A stretch of 64,000 nucleotides of DNA, taken from positions 248,001 through 312,000 of the forward strand of contig NZ_CAJFCN010000001.1 of NCBI RefSeq assembly GCF_904063055.1. The letters are read 5' to 3'. Position numbers and translations under genes: made by a program. Of this stretch, positions 45,801-55,400 are shown piece after piece; the stretch's first letter is position 1, and every line of letters begins with the position of its first letter. The stretch comes from Pseudomonas paracarnis. Lineage in GTDB: Bacteria; Pseudomonadota; Gammaproteobacteria; Pseudomonadales; Pseudomonadaceae. The notes below the pieces were generated by a model that made no database searches, was not told the DNA's origin, and worked only from the letters and a program-made list of their open reading frames with translations.

Positions 45801-45905
45801 GAGCCGGCGCCACGACTGGGCGGGTTTGAGTTTTTTTGCCAGCGGCGTGGCTGACGGGCTGTCAGCTTGCGCCTGGTGTGAGTCGGTTTGCCACAGTGCG
45901 CCCAT
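42816..45905 (-). CDS. Bifunctional penicillin-binding-like protein with altered GT51 domain
   Basis: I chose ATG 45905 (MGALWQTDSHQ), giving 1029 residues; the open frame upstream overlaps the divergent gene. A membrane helix (residues about 37-55) anchors it. The transglycosylase half has ENRQLLDP with Glu183 and AGGSTLATQLEK, but where GT51 enzymes have RKxxE the sequence is EKIRQ, with Gln252 at the second catalytic Glu. The transpeptidase half is intact: STAK (Ser514, Lys517), SIN (620-622) and KTGTG (Lys943). It probably crosslinks peptidoglycan in the periplasm, with doubtful glycan polymerisation. It lies between two giant toxin-like genes, divergent from one. Confidence 0.85.
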   Translation of the reverse strand: MGALWQTDSHQAQADSPSATPLAKKLKPAQSWRRLYWMILLMALIALGFAATREMHTAHWQARTFSQWAAQLTYTVAPGASDAMVYPGDGPFDRRLGYSALGEFLPRLLKRNYLIESQARFSDALIDYSRHGLFIPYAEKLQAGLTITDCRAAPLYQFNYPPQLYKHFNEVPALMVHSLLFIENRQLLDPDPPQANPAVDWPRFAKAAWSQVARQLHLPGQSAGGSTLATQLEKYRHSPDGLTLSGSEKIRQMLSASVRAYQHGPDTLTARQNVVRDYLNSVPLSAVPGHGEVHGIAEGLRVWYGAEFAQVNRALNDTAQTPASLAARGLALRQVLSLILAQRRPSYYLTKGRDDLVQLTDSHLRLLAQNGVVPAEWVTAALASKVSYRDWQQQPTLQKVETNKGISVARSRLAALLDRPLYDLDRLDLSATSTLQGQLQEQVTAYLKRLAAPDYAAEVGLLGERLLTPASTPQVRYSFTLFERTDDGARVRVQTDNTDQPFDINNGSKLELGSTAKLRVLTTYLQIVAELHERYGAATPAALKKIEVAEQDRISRWAVDYLLQNPGKSLADMLDAALDRTYSASPGESFFTGGGLHRFHNFRNEDNGRNPTLRDALRESINLPFIRLMRDLVRYTTYTSANNSAQLLKDDNEPRRQEYLAQFADREGTTFLLKFWKKYQKKDTQARLETFLDSLHPTAIRLAAVHRYLLPEASRDSFNSFVRARLAGTKGEQTLTDKRLDALYDSYGPGAYDLPDQGYIAKVHPLDLWLLGYLINHPEATFSEVVKASQFERQEVYSWLFKSRHQSARDSRIRTMLEIEAFLEIHQRWKDVGYPFDHLVPSLATAIGSSGDRPAALAELMGIILNDGVRIPVLRIDSLHFAAGTPYDTRVINDPDRAHRVMPSEVATALRGALSQVVDAGTAKRVAGSFKQADGTPLAMGGKTGTGDNRIEAIGSGGRIISSKAINRTATFVFYIGERHFGTLTAFVPGSSAQGFKFTSALPVQVLKGMAPILMPYLQGESQSTCLPR

Positions 45906-46086
45906 AGTCGATTGACCATTCTTATAGATTGATCGGACTTGTCTGAAGCGTAGACGCTGATTGACTGCACTACGAAGTTTGTAGGGCGCTAAAGATCGAG
46001 TCGTCAGACGGGAGGGTAGATAACTACCGCGTCGCCAGGATGGCAGCGGGTAGCGTTCGTGATTTAAACCATCATAGAGCTCTGCC
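45906..46086. promoter_or_regulatory. Divergent control region of the PBP-like gene and toxin-like gene B
   Basis: The 181 bases between the two divergent starts must carry both promoters. AT-rich TTCTTATAGATTGATCGG (45919-45936) is the likeliest core. I found no matching hrp-type element (GGAACC with CCAC spacing). Confidence 0.4.
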
Positions 46087-49000
46087 ATGACCCTTTCCGA
46101 CACCGCTTCAGGCTCGCCGCGCCAAGCCACCATTGAGCAAATCCAAACCTTGTTCGGCGAGCCGCCGAGCCTGCTCACAGTCGCGAACGACAGTGTCCAG
46201 GCTTATCTGGACGAGCATTTGGGCGCTGGAAAATGGCAGGTTGGCTTGATTTACATCGCCACCCCGACCGATGACGACGACGCGCTGGCCTACCGGTCTT
46301 TGCCCGAGTGGGTGCTGCAACGCTTGGCCAGCAGCAAGCCCTTGCTGTTGGTGGCGGACTATCACGTCGTGGTGCAGCGCGTGCGGGAAGTGTTTGTGGT
46401 CGGTGGCCCGACCCTCAGCGAGCTGGAGCCGCTGCTCAATCGCTGCGGCGCGGGGTTGTTGGGGGCGTATGCACAGCGCTTGCAAGCCTGGTGGCGTGAG
46501 GCGTTGCCGGTGGAGATGACGCGTTGGGGCTACCTGTCGGATGATCTGCTGACGTTGCTGTACGATGCCGGCAAACCACCTGGTTTCAATGACGAGGGGT
46601 TTGCCCGGCTGTTCCCCAAGACCCTGCTGCACCCGACGCGGCCCGACCGCGAGTGGAGCGCCCACGGTGAGGCGTTGCGTGTACAGGCGGTGTTCCTGGC
46701 CGGCGCGACGCCGCTGATGTTGCCGTTGCTGATCCTCAGCCACGGGCAACAGACGTTGCTGTTCAGCCCGGCCAGCGGTGTTCATCCATTGGGCAGCATT
46801 GACGATGTGGCGGCGCTGTTACCGGCCTGTGTGCCCGAAGACGCCGACACTGAGCAGTGGTTTGCCCAGGACGTGGAAAGCGATCCCTTCGATGCGTTGG
46901 CCGCCAGTTACCTGGCGCTGCAGCTGCGGGAAATCGATCGCATCGACCGCAACCTGCCCCTGGCGCCGGGCCAGCACCAAGCGTTGCTTGCGTACATCAC
47001 CAACCCCCACCGCTGGTTTGTTGCGCACCTGAGTGCAGGCCAGCGCAAGCTGCGTGAGGCCCTGCCGTTGTGGCTGGTCCATGCCAACCGTGACGACAGC
47101 ATCACCTACGCACGTCTGGTCCAGGCGCTGGTGCTGGCCCGTGAGCACAGTGGCGGGCAACATTTTCTGGACGGGATTGATTCAATTCAGGTGTTTGCCG
47201 ACCGGGCCTTGCGCACTTGCCTGCAAGCCGAACCCGCCACCAAAACAGTACGGCCCGCCGACGTTCAGTTGACCTTCAACCGCGTGATCGCTGCGGCGAT
47301 TCCAGTCCCAGGGGGCTTTGTCGCCGGTGAAGTCGACCCGGTCACGGTGAGCCTGACCGAGCTGGCCCTGGAAAACCTGGCCGGCTTCCCGCACACCGTC
47401 ACCGAGATCACCCTCAAGGGTGCCCAAGCCCCCGAGTGGTTGACCTATGGCCTGCTTCAAGGTTGTGTGGAAAAAGCCGATGTGGGCCAGGCCTACCCGG
47501 ATCTATTGAAGAAAAAACTGCTGGATGACCCGTTGGAACGCAGTCGTCGCTCAGGGTTGTTCACCCGCCAGTTACGGGTGCAACTGCCGATGCTGGCGCT
47601 GGAACTGAAACTCAAAGGTGAGCACGGCCTGACTCAGGAAGGTGTCGACCGCGTACAGGCCGCGTTGCAAGCCAGCCTTGCCGAGCGCAAGGTGCAAGGC
47701 CAGGCGATGACGTTGTGGCCGCTGGCATTCAAGGCTTCGCCTGAGGCTGCGCAGGATGTGGTCACTAATCACTTCATCATTGGGCCGGCTACCGGGAACG
47801 CTGGCGTTCATCTGCTGTACCGGCCCTTGCTCAAGCCGATGTTGCAAGGGTTCGAGTCGATCAAGGCTTTGTTTGACGCCATCAAGGCTAACGGCCCGCT
47901 GCAGGATGACGTGCTGACGTGGCTCGCCCCGGCACGCCAGGCGGTATATGCCAACGGCGGCTTCCTTGAACCGCATATCCGCCGCTTTTTACCCGGTGAT
48001 GAATTTACGCTGTACGAGAAACCTGCCCCGGTCCAGCTCAGCAAACAATTGAACGACGAGGACGCTTGCAGCCTGGTCTTTGAGGGCACGGCCCAGGCCC
48101 TGGTGGCTCTGGCTGATCGGCAATCGGTATCGAATGCCGAGCAGCGCTGGGCCAGGCTTAAAGAGGTGGGGTGGCTGCTGTTTGGCAGCGTGCTGCCGTT
48201 TGCCAGCGGGCCCTTGCAACTGGGGGGGTGGCTGGTGCAACTGATCGACAGCCTGCAGCAAGACATTCAGGACTTGGCCAGCCAGGATGAACAGGTCAGG
48301 AACAAAGCGGTCATGGACGTGTTAAGCAATCTGATGGTTGTCCTTGCCCATCAAGCCACGCCCCATGATCCTTTACCGCCATTGCAGCTGGAGCATCCGG
48401 TGTTCGCCCCCCTGGCCCGAGCCACTGCCACCACCAGGGTGCCCACACGTGGCGCACCGCCCGTGACGTTCAGCTCGCCGACCCGTTGGAGTAACGCCCG
48501 CGATACCCTGACCGCCGCGCAACATGCACGGGCCCGTACCTTGAGCCTGGGCGCGTTCTCAGGCGGCTGGGACCACGCCGAGTCAAGCGGCCCGCGCCGT
48601 GGCTTGTTGCGTGACACCGCTTATTCGCCGCCGCAATGGCGAGCCTTGGTGCGTGGGCATCTTTATCGGGTGGTGGACGAGTCGGGCGCGTGGCGGGTGA
48701 TCAGCGCCGATGGTGCCCAGAAAGGGCCGTGGCTCAAGCCGTTGGGGGACGGGCATTGGGATTTCGATGGGCGCTTGCGCTTGGTCGGCGGCAATGCCGA
48801 TGCGGCGATGGAGGCTCAGTTGCAGGCGCTGGAGCTTTCACTGCCACGCCTTGAAGAACAGTACCGTGAGGCTGGACGTTCGCGTGCCAAAGCGGCTGCC
48901 GCCATGCAGGTGGCGCGCAAGCTGGTGGTTGAGTCCAAAGATATAATCGACGCCCAACAGCTTGCCAGGCTTGAGCAGCGTTACCAGCAGGAACTGCGCA

Positions 49001-50679
49001 ACAAGGTCGAGTTTTCCGAGAAGGAACTGCAACTGCTCATGCGTCTGCGGGCAATCAAGCCCCGTCCCCGTTACGAGGAAAATCTGTGTGAAATACTCGA
49101 GTCGCTGATTCTCACCTTGCGATTGATGGACGCTGACACCCGTGAGCGCATGATCCAGATCAATCGGCGGATCAAACCTTTGTTGGATCTGCTGCAAGAC
49201 GAAACCGATGACGAAGCCGGCTCCGACCTTAACCGTCAGGCCCATGCCAACCTGAAAAAAAACATGCGCGAACAGGTGACGGCCGAGGACGCAGCTATCA
49301 GCAATCGCAAGTTGGAAAGCGCCTATATGGAGCAGTTGAACAGCGTACCGCGCCTGGGCCGTGACAAAGCCCGGGCGCTGGACGCACAGCTGCCTTCGCG
49401 CCCCTCCATTCTGGATTTGCAGGCGTTGCAGGTCACCACGCTGTGGGGCATCACCATCGACATTGAAGGGCCGCCCCTGGAAGCAGAGTTTTTCGACAGC
49501 TTGAACCGGGTGATCAATCGGGCCCGTTGGGCCAGCCGCTCCCTGGCCGAATTGGAGAACCTGACCACCACTGTTGAGGAGCGTATCGAACTGCTTAAAA
49601 GCCTCAGTCATGTCTACGCGGTGACCGACGACCATATTCAGTTCTGGCGAGCCATGGCACCGGACACCTTTGACTTGCCCAACCTGGAAAAGCTGCAGGC
49701 GCTGTTGGCCGACCTGCACCAGCAAGCCAATGGGCAACTGGCTGATCTGCTGGCACCGTTGCCTGGCGGCAGACAACCCAGACAACCCAGGCCGCCCAGC
49801 GCAGCAGGGACGCGGGTCAAAAAGATCATCCGCACCCGTAACCGGGATGTTTATGTGGCACGCATCAAGACGCCAGCGGGCACGGCAGAGCTGGTGGATG
49901 ACAAAGGCAGTGTGCTTGCCACCTTCACCGAGGCTGAAGACGGCATATGGGAGCCGGTTGAGCCTGCGCCCCAGCGCACGGCCAACCCACAATTGGGCGC
50001 GCTGCTGAACAAGGGCCAGCGATTGTTGGAAGATGTCGATATCGCCATCCTCAAGGTGCAGGCCTTGGCCAGCCAATGCGAGCCTTCATCTCTGCAAGCC
50101 TTACTGGCGGCTCAGGCCAACAGCCGGCGGATGGTCGCTGCGGATATCGACAAGAAACTGCTGACCTTGAACCCGTCACGGCTGAAGCCTACCCAGCAAA
50201 ACACGGCGAGAGTGCGTGCCACCCAGTTGCGTGCCGCCGCGCTGCGGTTGGACGCAGCGGGTGTGGAGGCGCGGGTGCGCGCGAGCAAGCTGAAGTTGAG
50301 TCGCGCCGAAGACGTGGACTTTCTGCACGGGCTCAATGAAGTTCGCATCGTTCGCCAAGACGCGCGCGTGCCCATCAAGGACAAAGCCCGGGATTTTATC
50401 CAAGTGTATGTCGTGCTGGATACGGACACTGGGCTGCCCCTGTGTTACGCGCATTTTCACTATGAAAACCGCCAGGGGCCGGACGACCACTACACCGCTG
50501 CCCACCTTAAGAGCCCTGAACAGGAACGCCTCGGGCGCCAGGCCCAGGCCCAGGCCGAAGCCCAGGCGTTCGCGCGGATTCGCACCGGCCAGACCGGCCG
50601 TGTACAGCAGACCCTGGAGATCGAACGGGCGAGCATTTCCAGGCTGTTGGCGCGGCGTTTGTTCTTCAGTGTTGACTGA
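46087..50679 (+). CDS. Giant toxin-like protein B (DUF6543-like, no LRR or NEL)
   Basis: The 1530-residue protein has no signal peptide. Its helical N-terminal half resembles the DUF6543-type regions of the two neighbouring giants. A hydrophobic part (LLFGSVLPFASGPLQLGGWL, residues about 698-717) is followed by a low-complexity linker and a GHLYRVVDESGAWRVISAD module (about 857-875) like the beta modules of A and C. The C-terminal third is coiled-coil-rich (residues about 915-1220) and ends in a domain with DFIQVYVVLDTDTGLPLCYA and an Ala/Gln-rich stretch. There is no LRR and no C-x-D ligase motif. Function unknown; toxin or effector relative by architecture. Confidence 0.68.
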   Translation: MTLSDTASGSPRQATIEQIQTLFGEPPSLLTVANDSVQAYLDEHLGAGKWQVGLIYIATPTDDDDALAYRSLPEWVLQRLASSKPLLLVADYHVVVQRVREVFVVGGPTLSELEPLLNRCGAGLLGAYAQRLQAWWREALPVEMTRWGYLSDDLLTLLYDAGKPPGFNDEGFARLFPKTLLHPTRPDREWSAHGEALRVQAVFLAGATPLMLPLLILSHGQQTLLFSPASGVHPLGSIDDVAALLPACVPEDADTEQWFAQDVESDPFDALAASYLALQLREIDRIDRNLPLAPGQHQALLAYITNPHRWFVAHLSAGQRKLREALPLWLVHANRDDSITYARLVQALVLAREHSGGQHFLDGIDSIQVFADRALRTCLQAEPATKTVRPADVQLTFNRVIAAAIPVPGGFVAGEVDPVTVSLTELALENLAGFPHTVTEITLKGAQAPEWLTYGLLQGCVEKADVGQAYPDLLKKKLLDDPLERSRRSGLFTRQLRVQLPMLALELKLKGEHGLTQEGVDRVQAALQASLAERKVQGQAMTLWPLAFKASPEAAQDVVTNHFIIGPATGNAGVHLLYRPLLKPMLQGFESIKALFDAIKANGPLQDDVLTWLAPARQAVYANGGFLEPHIRRFLPGDEFTLYEKPAPVQLSKQLNDEDACSLVFEGTAQALVALADRQSVSNAEQRWARLKEVGWLLFGSVLPFASGPLQLGGWLVQLIDSLQQDIQDLASQDEQVRNKAVMDVLSNLMVVLAHQATPHDPLPPLQLEHPVFAPLARATATTRVPTRGAPPVTFSSPTRWSNARDTLTAAQHARARTLSLGAFSGGWDHAESSGPRRGLLRDTAYSPPQWRALVRGHLYRVVDESGAWRVISADGAQKGPWLKPLGDGHWDFDGRLRLVGGNADAAMEAQLQALELSLPRLEEQYREAGRSRAKAAAAMQVARKLVVESKDIIDAQQLARLEQRYQQELRNKVEFSEKELQLLMRLRAIKPRPRYEENLCEILESLILTLRLMDADTRERMIQINRRIKPLLDLLQDETDDEAGSDLNRQAHANLKKNMREQVTAEDAAISNRKLESAYMEQLNSVPRLGRDKARALDAQLPSRPSILDLQALQVTTLWGITIDIEGPPLEAEFFDSLNRVINRARWASRSLAELENLTTTVEERIELLKSLSHVYAVTDDHIQFWRAMAPDTFDLPNLEKLQALLADLHQQANGQLADLLAPLPGGRQPRQPRPPSAAGTRVKKIIRTRNRDVYVARIKTPAGTAELVDDKGSVLATFTEAEDGIWEPVEPAPQRTANPQLGALLNKGQRLLEDVDIAILKVQALASQCEPSSLQALLAAQANSRRMVAADIDKKLLTLNPSRLKPTQQNTARVRATQLRAAALRLDAAGVEARVRASKLKLSRAEDVDFLHGLNEVRIVRQDARVPIKDKARDFIQVYVVLDTDTGLPLCYAHFHYENRQGPDDHYTAAHLKSPEQERLGRQAQAQAEAQAFARIRTGQTGRVQQTLEIERASISRLLARRLFFSVD

Positions 50680-50688
50680 CTGCCAAGG

Positions 50689-50725
50689 TGGGCTCGCTCG
50701 CGCCTGCGGCGGATGAGCGAGCCCA
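50689..50725 (+). terminator. Hairpin after toxin-like gene B
   Basis: TGGGCTCGCTC and GAGCGAGCCCA form an 11-bp perfect stem around a 15-base loop that itself contains GCGCCTGCGGCGG. No T-run. Confidence 0.6.
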
Positions 50726-51024
50726 ACCGGTAACAGGTTATGCAATACTCTGCGCCGTTTTACCCTGGGAAGGCCGGTTTAGAGGCCTGGTACTTCCCCC
50801 GCCCAAGGACTTTTTTACGGGGCATATCGCCAAATTTGTGTGTTTATAGAGTGAAATATCCTACCGCTTGCTTTTTATACTGACGCCCCGCTGACCTGGC
50901 CGCCTACGCCCGCCAGGCGGGTTTGCCCACGAGGCAGACCCGGTCAAGCCGGTGTATCGGCCTACACGCTGCTGCACCACAGGCTCGGTGGCTTAATCCA
51001 ATAACAAAATGAGGTTGTATCCCT
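50726..51024. other. Permease leader region, no gene seen
   Basis: The region contains an AT-rich core (50830-50880) and the hairpin CCCGCC/GGCGGG near 50908-50921. TGAGGT lies about 10 bases before the permease ATG. No open frame with family features. A regulated leader is possible but I see no known riboswitch. Confidence 0.4.
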
Positions 51025-52443
51025 ATGCCTGTCGGCAAACCACTGCCCCCTGGCGAGACCGCTCAAGGCGGACCGCTCAAACGCGAACTCGGTGAACGGC
51101 ATATTCGCCTGATGGCGCTTGGCGCCTGCATCGGTGTGGGCCTGTTCCTGGGTTCGGCCAAGGCGATTGAAATGGCCGGCCCGGCGATCATGCTCTCGTA
51201 CATCATCGGTGGCCTGGCCATTCTGGTGATCATGCGCGCCCTCGGTGAAATGGCGGTACACAACCCCGTGGCCGGTTCGTTCAGCCGCTATGCCCAGGAT
51301 TACCTCGGGCCGTTGGCGGGTTTTCTCACCGGCTGGAACTACTGGTTCCTGTGGCTGGTGACCTGCGTCGCGGAAATCACCGCCGTAGCGGTGTACATGG
51401 GCGTCTGGTTCCCCGACACGCCGCGTTGGATCTGGGCCCTGGCGGCACTGATCAGCATGGGCACCATCAACCTGATCGCGGTAAAGGCTTTCGGTGAGTT
51501 CGAATTCTGGTTTGCACTGATCAAGATCGTCACCATCATTGCCATGGTAATCGGCGGCGTCGGCATCATTGCCTTCGGCTTCGGCAATGACGGCGTTGCA
51601 CTGGGCATTTCCAACCTGTGGGCCCATGGCGGCTTCATGCCCAATGGCGTGCAGGGCGTGCTGATGTCATTGCAGATGGTGATGTTCGCCTACCTGGGCG
51701 TCGAGATGATCGGCCTCACCGCCGGTGAGGCGCGCAACCCGCAGAAGACCATCCCCAGCGCCATTGGCTCGGTGTTCTGGCGCATCCTGTTGTTCTACGT
51801 CGGCGCGTTGTTCGTGATCCTGTCGATCTACCCGTGGAATGAAATCGGCACCCAGGGCAGTCCGTTCGTGATGACCTTCGAGCGCCTTGGCATCAAGACT
51901 GCTGCCGGCATCATCAACTTCGTGGTGATCACCGCCGCGCTGTCCTCCTGCAACGGCGGTATCTTCAGCACCGGGCGCATGCTCTATAGCCTGGCGCAGA
52001 ACGGCCAGGCGCCAGCTACCTTTGGCCAGACCTCCAGCAATGGCGTGCCGCGCAAGGCGCTGCTGTTGTCAATCTTTGCCTTGCTGCTCGGCGTATTGCT
52101 CAACTATCTGGTACCGGACCAGGTGTTCGTCTGGGTGACCTCCATCGCCACCTTCGGCGCGATCTGGACCTGGCTGATGATCCTGCTGGCTCAGCTCAAG
52201 TTCCGCAAAGGTTTGAGCCCTGCCGAGCAGGCAGGCCTCAAGTACCGCATGTGGCTGTACCCGGTCAGCTCCTACCTGGCGCTGGCGTTCCTGGTACTGG
52301 TGGTGGGCCTGATGGCGTACTTCCCGGACACCCGCGTGGCCTTGTATGTGGGGCCTGCGTTCCTGGTATTGCTGACTGTGCTTTACCATGTGTTCAAATT
52401 GCAGCCAACGGCTACCCATAGCACTGCAACGCGCTCGGTTTAA
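51025..52443 (+). CDS. APC-superfamily amino acid permease (AAT family)
   Basis: The 472-residue protein has 12 predicted membrane helices and the AAT signature: LKRELGERHIRLMALGACIGVGLF near the N-terminus, GEMAVHNPVAGSFSRYA, the fourth-helix WNYWFLW, and SCNGGIFSTGRMLYSLAQNGQAP in helix 8. It imports an amino acid with protons; the closest types are ProY, HutT and GabP, and I cannot choose among them. It stands alone between toxin-like genes B and C with its own leader and terminator. Confidence 0.88.
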   Translation: MPVGKPLPPGETAQGGPLKRELGERHIRLMALGACIGVGLFLGSAKAIEMAGPAIMLSYIIGGLAILVIMRALGEMAVHNPVAGSFSRYAQDYLGPLAGFLTGWNYWFLWLVTCVAEITAVAVYMGVWFPDTPRWIWALAALISMGTINLIAVKAFGEFEFWFALIKIVTIIAMVIGGVGIIAFGFGNDGVALGISNLWAHGGFMPNGVQGVLMSLQMVMFAYLGVEMIGLTAGEARNPQKTIPSAIGSVFWRILLFYVGALFVILSIYPWNEIGTQGSPFVMTFERLGIKTAAGIINFVVITAALSSCNGGIFSTGRMLYSLAQNGQAPATFGQTSSNGVPRKALLLSIFALLLGVLLNYLVPDQVFVWVTSIATFGAIWTWLMILLAQLKFRKGLSPAEQAGLKYRMWLYPVSSYLALAFLVLVVGLMAYFPDTRVALYVGPAFLVLLTVLYHVFKLQPTATHSTATRSV

Positions 52444-52452
52444 CCTGTTGCA

Positions 52453-52485
52453 ACGGCCTGCCGCAGCAGGCGGGCCGTTTTCTTT
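52453..52485 (+). terminator. Terminator of the permease gene
   Basis: ACGGCC (52453-52458) pairs with GGCCGT (52473-52478), with inner pairing GCCTGC/GCAGGC, followed by TTTCTTTC. It ends at the stop of the convergent toxin-like gene C. Confidence 0.8.
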
Positions 52486-55400
52486 CAGGGCCGGGTGATT
52501 GACGCCCGTATGGCTTGCGTCAGTTGTCGCAGCAGCGAGGCCAACTCCTCCTTTTCATCGTCGATGATTGCCTGGCGCCGGTCCAGGTAGGCGTCCGAGC
52601 GTCTGTCCAATTCCTCCCGATTAAGCCTTTCGATTTTGTGGCGCGTGGTGTCCCGAATGGCCGTGAATGGCTCTGGCAGGTGGCGCGTCATGAACTCGAT
52701 CCAGAAGGGTTCGGTCATCAGCGCTTCGTACGCGGCGTCGGTGTTCTTGAGCGCTTGCAGCCGCTGGCGAGCGCGGGTGACGTCTGCGGCGCTGACCCAG
52801 CTGTCGACCGAGTACAGCATTTCCTCGCGACCTACCGGCAGGCTGAACTCCTGAGCCAGCGCTATGCGCAAGTAAAGCTTGATTTCAACGTCGTCCGGGT
52901 TTTTGTCAGCGGCACGCAGCGCCAGAATATGTTCCTCGGCGAATTGGTCCAGTTCACGCAGGAAGAATACGCTGATGCTCAGTTCCATCAGTTCGCGGCT
53001 GGCTTGCAGAGTGGCGGGTTGCACCTTGGCCTGGTGACGCCGGTGCGCGATTTCCATATCAATGAAGGTCAACAGCGCACCGTCGCCGCAGGTGCCTGCC
53101 AGGTAGGTGTTGAGGAAGATTTCATTGCGCAATTCAGTGGAGTTGCCCATGGCCTCCATCAGTTTCCAGACGCGTTCGGTCAGTGCTGGGCGCAGATGCG
53201 TATTGCGGTAGGCATAAGCGCTGGTCAAATCCCGGAATACCCGAAAGGCGTCATCGGGCCTGGGCTCTTCGATCTGCAGCAGTTGGTCCCAGAGGGTGCG
53301 GCGTTGTGCGTGTTCAGCCTGCGGTATGCCGCTCAACCAATCGGAACAATCTGCCGGGAGGAGTTGATGGACAATTCCGGGTAGTGGCCCACCGGCGGTG
53401 TTCCCGGTGCGCAGGCGGTATTCACCTATCAATGCCAGGGACTCGGCATTCAGCGGGTTGTCATGCAAATTGATATTGCGGCTGGAGCGGACCCTTCGAT
53501 CGGATTGGAACAGGGTCGGCGGTAACGTCGTCAGTTGATTCTCCTGCAGCAGCAGTTGGGTCAGGAGAGGCCTGCTTTCAGCTCCGGCGGGCCATTGATC
53601 GAGCTGGGTGTTACGCAGGTTGAGGATTCGTAAACGCTCCATGGCGCTGACGTCCGGAGCCAGGCGCAACGGGTTGTCGTTCAGGTTCAACTCCTGCAAC
53701 GCCGTCATTTGCCCCAAGCGTTGGCGAGCCTCCTCGGTCAAGGTGATGTTGTTGCCACCCAGATTCAGAATTTGCAGCTGGCGCATCTGGGTGATTTCGA
53801 CGGGCAGCTCGTTGAGCAGGCAATCGATATTCAGCGTACGCAGATTGGAAAAGCGACTCAGAAAGGCGTTGCCGGTGGGCGGGAAAGCATTGCCCGAGAT
53901 GTTCAGGTATTCAATGTGTTCAAAGCCCCGTGTTCCCAGGATGAAGTCGGCGTCGGGCAGGTTGTTGTCATCCAGACGCAGGATCATACAGTGCGTATCG
54001 AACTGGCCGTGGATATGGCCGCGCCAGGTTTCCCGGCGCCAGGCCCGACGAATGTGCTGGGCCAGGTGGCGCCGCCGGCCCATGTTCAGCCCCAAGGGGT
54101 CGGTGGCAGAGTCGTCAATGGGCTGCGGGGTTTCTGCCCACCGGGTCAAACCGTAATCCAGGCTGGCGTATTCGACTCTGCGCCGTTCCAGTTCCAGCAG
54201 CAGGGCGGGTTGTGACAGGCCCAGTGAGTCGATCAGATCACCGGCGTGCATCGCATTGAGGCTGGGGTAGAGCGCCTGGACTTTGCTGATCAGGTCTGGC
54301 GACCGAAGGGGGCGGGCTGGCCACAGGTTTTGCAGCGAAAGCGGGTACACCACGAACGAGCTGTTTACCTGCATGGGCGGCTGCAGCCATGGCGGAATAT
54401 GGGGCAGGTCGAGCAACCGTTTGATCGACACCCGCTGGTTGAGCGCCAGGTCGACGATACGCGCCTGCAGCGCCGTTGGGTCCAGCCGGTCAGCCACGCC
54501 CAAGGCCTCGCATTCGCGTGTCGACAGCAGCAGGATAATCGCGCTCAACAGGTCACAGGTACTGTCTGCCGGATCGTGGAGTGAACGGCCTTGTGCGTCG
54601 AGCGCACGGTAACGCCCACCCTCCCGGATAAGTGAGCGGCGATCGGTGCCGTTCAGATTACCGCCGCTCTCGAGCAGGCGCCCCGGGTCGCGTTCAGAGT
54701 GAACATCCAGGCGCAATTGTGCAGGCCAGCCCGGAAGGGTTTTGAGCAAGTGCAGGATGATGGAGTCGCTGTCGGGGTTCATCAGGGTGGTCAGGTACAG
54801 GCCTTCATACGCACGGTTGAGGCGCAGGTCGTTGGCGGTCAGCCGGGCTTGTTCGGCCAGGCGCAGGCCGACCTGATCCTTGTCCTGGAGCTGGCGCTGT
54901 TCTTTGAGCGTGGCCTGGCCGAGGATGGCCCTGACGGCACTGACGGGCAGATGGGGATGCTGAGCTTTCAGGCGCGTCTCCAGAAGTGTGCCGGGCTGTT
55001 CGCTTTGCGTGTAAAACTGCTCGAACAACTGGGCCCGTTCCTGGTAGGCGTACTCGGCGATTTTCTTTGCCAACTTGAACTGGCGTTCTTGCACGGTGCC
55101 TGGCAGTTCCCCCAGCAGTGCCTGGACCAGGGTGTCATTGAGTGCCGCATCGTGCAGCGGCGTCGGCCCTCGGGCGTCGGCTTCTGAAATCAAGATCTTC
55201 TCTATGGGGTTTTTGACCCTGGCCGGGTATTGCGCCAGTACTTGGCGTTGTCTGCCCACCACTTGCAACACATGGGTCTCAGGCCAGCCCGGCAGCAGGC
55301 TCAGCAACATCAATTGCAGGGTCGGGCGGGCGTTGTGGCGGGCTGACGCCGTGCGCATGGCCTCGATGAAGTGCAGGATTTGCCGCTCGATAGCCACCCG

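Noticed and set aside
45906..46178. N-terminal extension of the PBP-like frame to 1120 residues
   Set aside because: It overlaps the start of the divergent toxin-like gene and carries no membrane or family sequence; ATG 45905 starts right before the cytoplasmic tail and anchor helix.
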